Shown: in pieces, positions 63,580 to 64,000 of the stretch
How positions within the stretch are numbered: the stretch's first letter is position 1
Layout of the letters: each line of letters starts with the position of its first letter
From: Boswellia sacra
Taxonomy: Eukaryota; Streptophyta; Magnoliopsida; Sapindales; Burseraceae
Direction of reading: 5' to 3'
DNA length: 64,000 nt
Assembly: GCA_013180625.2 (NCBI GenBank)
Contig: SNVD02011145.1
Location: 372,001 to 436,000 of the forward strand
Program-made: the position numbers and the translations under genes
Notes under the pieces: generated by a model
Database searches by the model: none
What the model saw: the letters and a program-made list of their open reading frames with translations, nothing else
Told to the model about the DNA's origin: nothing

Positions 63580-64000
63580 TTTTAGCTTGTTATCATAATC
63601 GGGTATAGAGATTCTCAACATTTCTTATAACGTCATGAAGCAAACTGATATGGGATTGGTGTGTACATCTCTTCCCCTGCTTTATGCAAGTCTTCTGCTA
63701 TGCATGGGATTGAATTTGCTATAGTGTTGTTTTGGGGCTACTACCGGTATAATTTATAGCTGGTGGCTAATATTCATTTATTCTTGAAAGAGTGGTTTGA
63801 CCTGATTTATTATTATCGTATGGAAAGCTCCAGTTTGAGGAAATTTCCACCATACTGGAAGCTGCCGGTACTGCATGCTTGTAGACCGTTGGATAACAAC
63901 TTATAGATGTGGTAATTACTCGAATGTATACCTCTTTGTATGGTAGAATAACCCCCAGTATAATTCTAATCCCAATTGTATCTTATTCACAGACTTTCTT
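63580..64000 (+). other. 3' flank of the IMPACT-like gene
   Basis: Probable 3' untranslated region followed by AT-rich sequence to the window edge. No further gene is seen. The poly(A) site was not identified. Confidence 0.4.

Overview
The window is nuclear DNA from a dicot-like flowering plant. It is AT-rich, genes have many short introns with GT-AG borders, there are plant-type Copia and chromovirus-like Gypsy retrotransposons, and the conserved proteins have their closest remembered relatives in Arabidopsis. The species cannot be named from the sequence alone.

Four host genes are supported. (1) A 22-exon gene on + (10443-19964) encodes a ~1246-aa conserved plant protein of the AT4G24610/AT5G65440 family. 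(2) A single-exon mitochondrial dicarboxylate carrier lies on - (26772-27719). (3) An 11-exon gene on + (42768-48895) encodes a ~961-aa ubiquitin-specific protease with an N-terminal membrane anchor and a MYND finger (UBP15/16/17 type). (4) A 5-exon gene on + (49219-63579) encodes a ~250-aa IMPACT/YigZ-family protein. Its second intron is about 13 kb long and is filled with nested retroelements. The first three genes occur in the same order as I remember for Arabidopsis AT4G24610 - AT4G24570 (DIC2) - AT4G24560 (UBP16), so the window looks like a conserved syntenic block inflated by transposons.

Layout: 1-9500 is gene-poor. It contains an old direct duplication (copy A 2357-3580, copy B 3583-6670), and each copy has its own private DNA-transposon insertions. 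9500-19964 is gene 1. 19965-26771 is AT-rich intergenic DNA with a MITE and a decayed hAT-like relic. 26772-28035 is the carrier gene with its promoter. 28036-32190 is intergenic, with a MITE-like unit repeated three times in tandem. 32196-40498 is a complete but frameshifted Copia element with 1.65-kb LTRs and a perfect 5-bp target duplication. 40643-42105 holds a non-autonomous hAT-like element and a long-TIR MITE. 42500-48895 is the protease gene. 49219-63579 is the IMPACT-like gene. Its giant intron contains an old Copia remnant split by a Gypsy element, then a solo LTR of the 32-40 kb Copia family that is itself split by a second hAT-like element.

The host genes do not form a pathway or operon; each is an independent transcription unit. 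I found no sign of a new multi-gene system. The unusual content is structural: nested insertions that can be dated against one another, empty-site evidence within the window, an expanded repeat inside an LTR, and a housekeeping-type gene that must splice across 13 kb of transposons.
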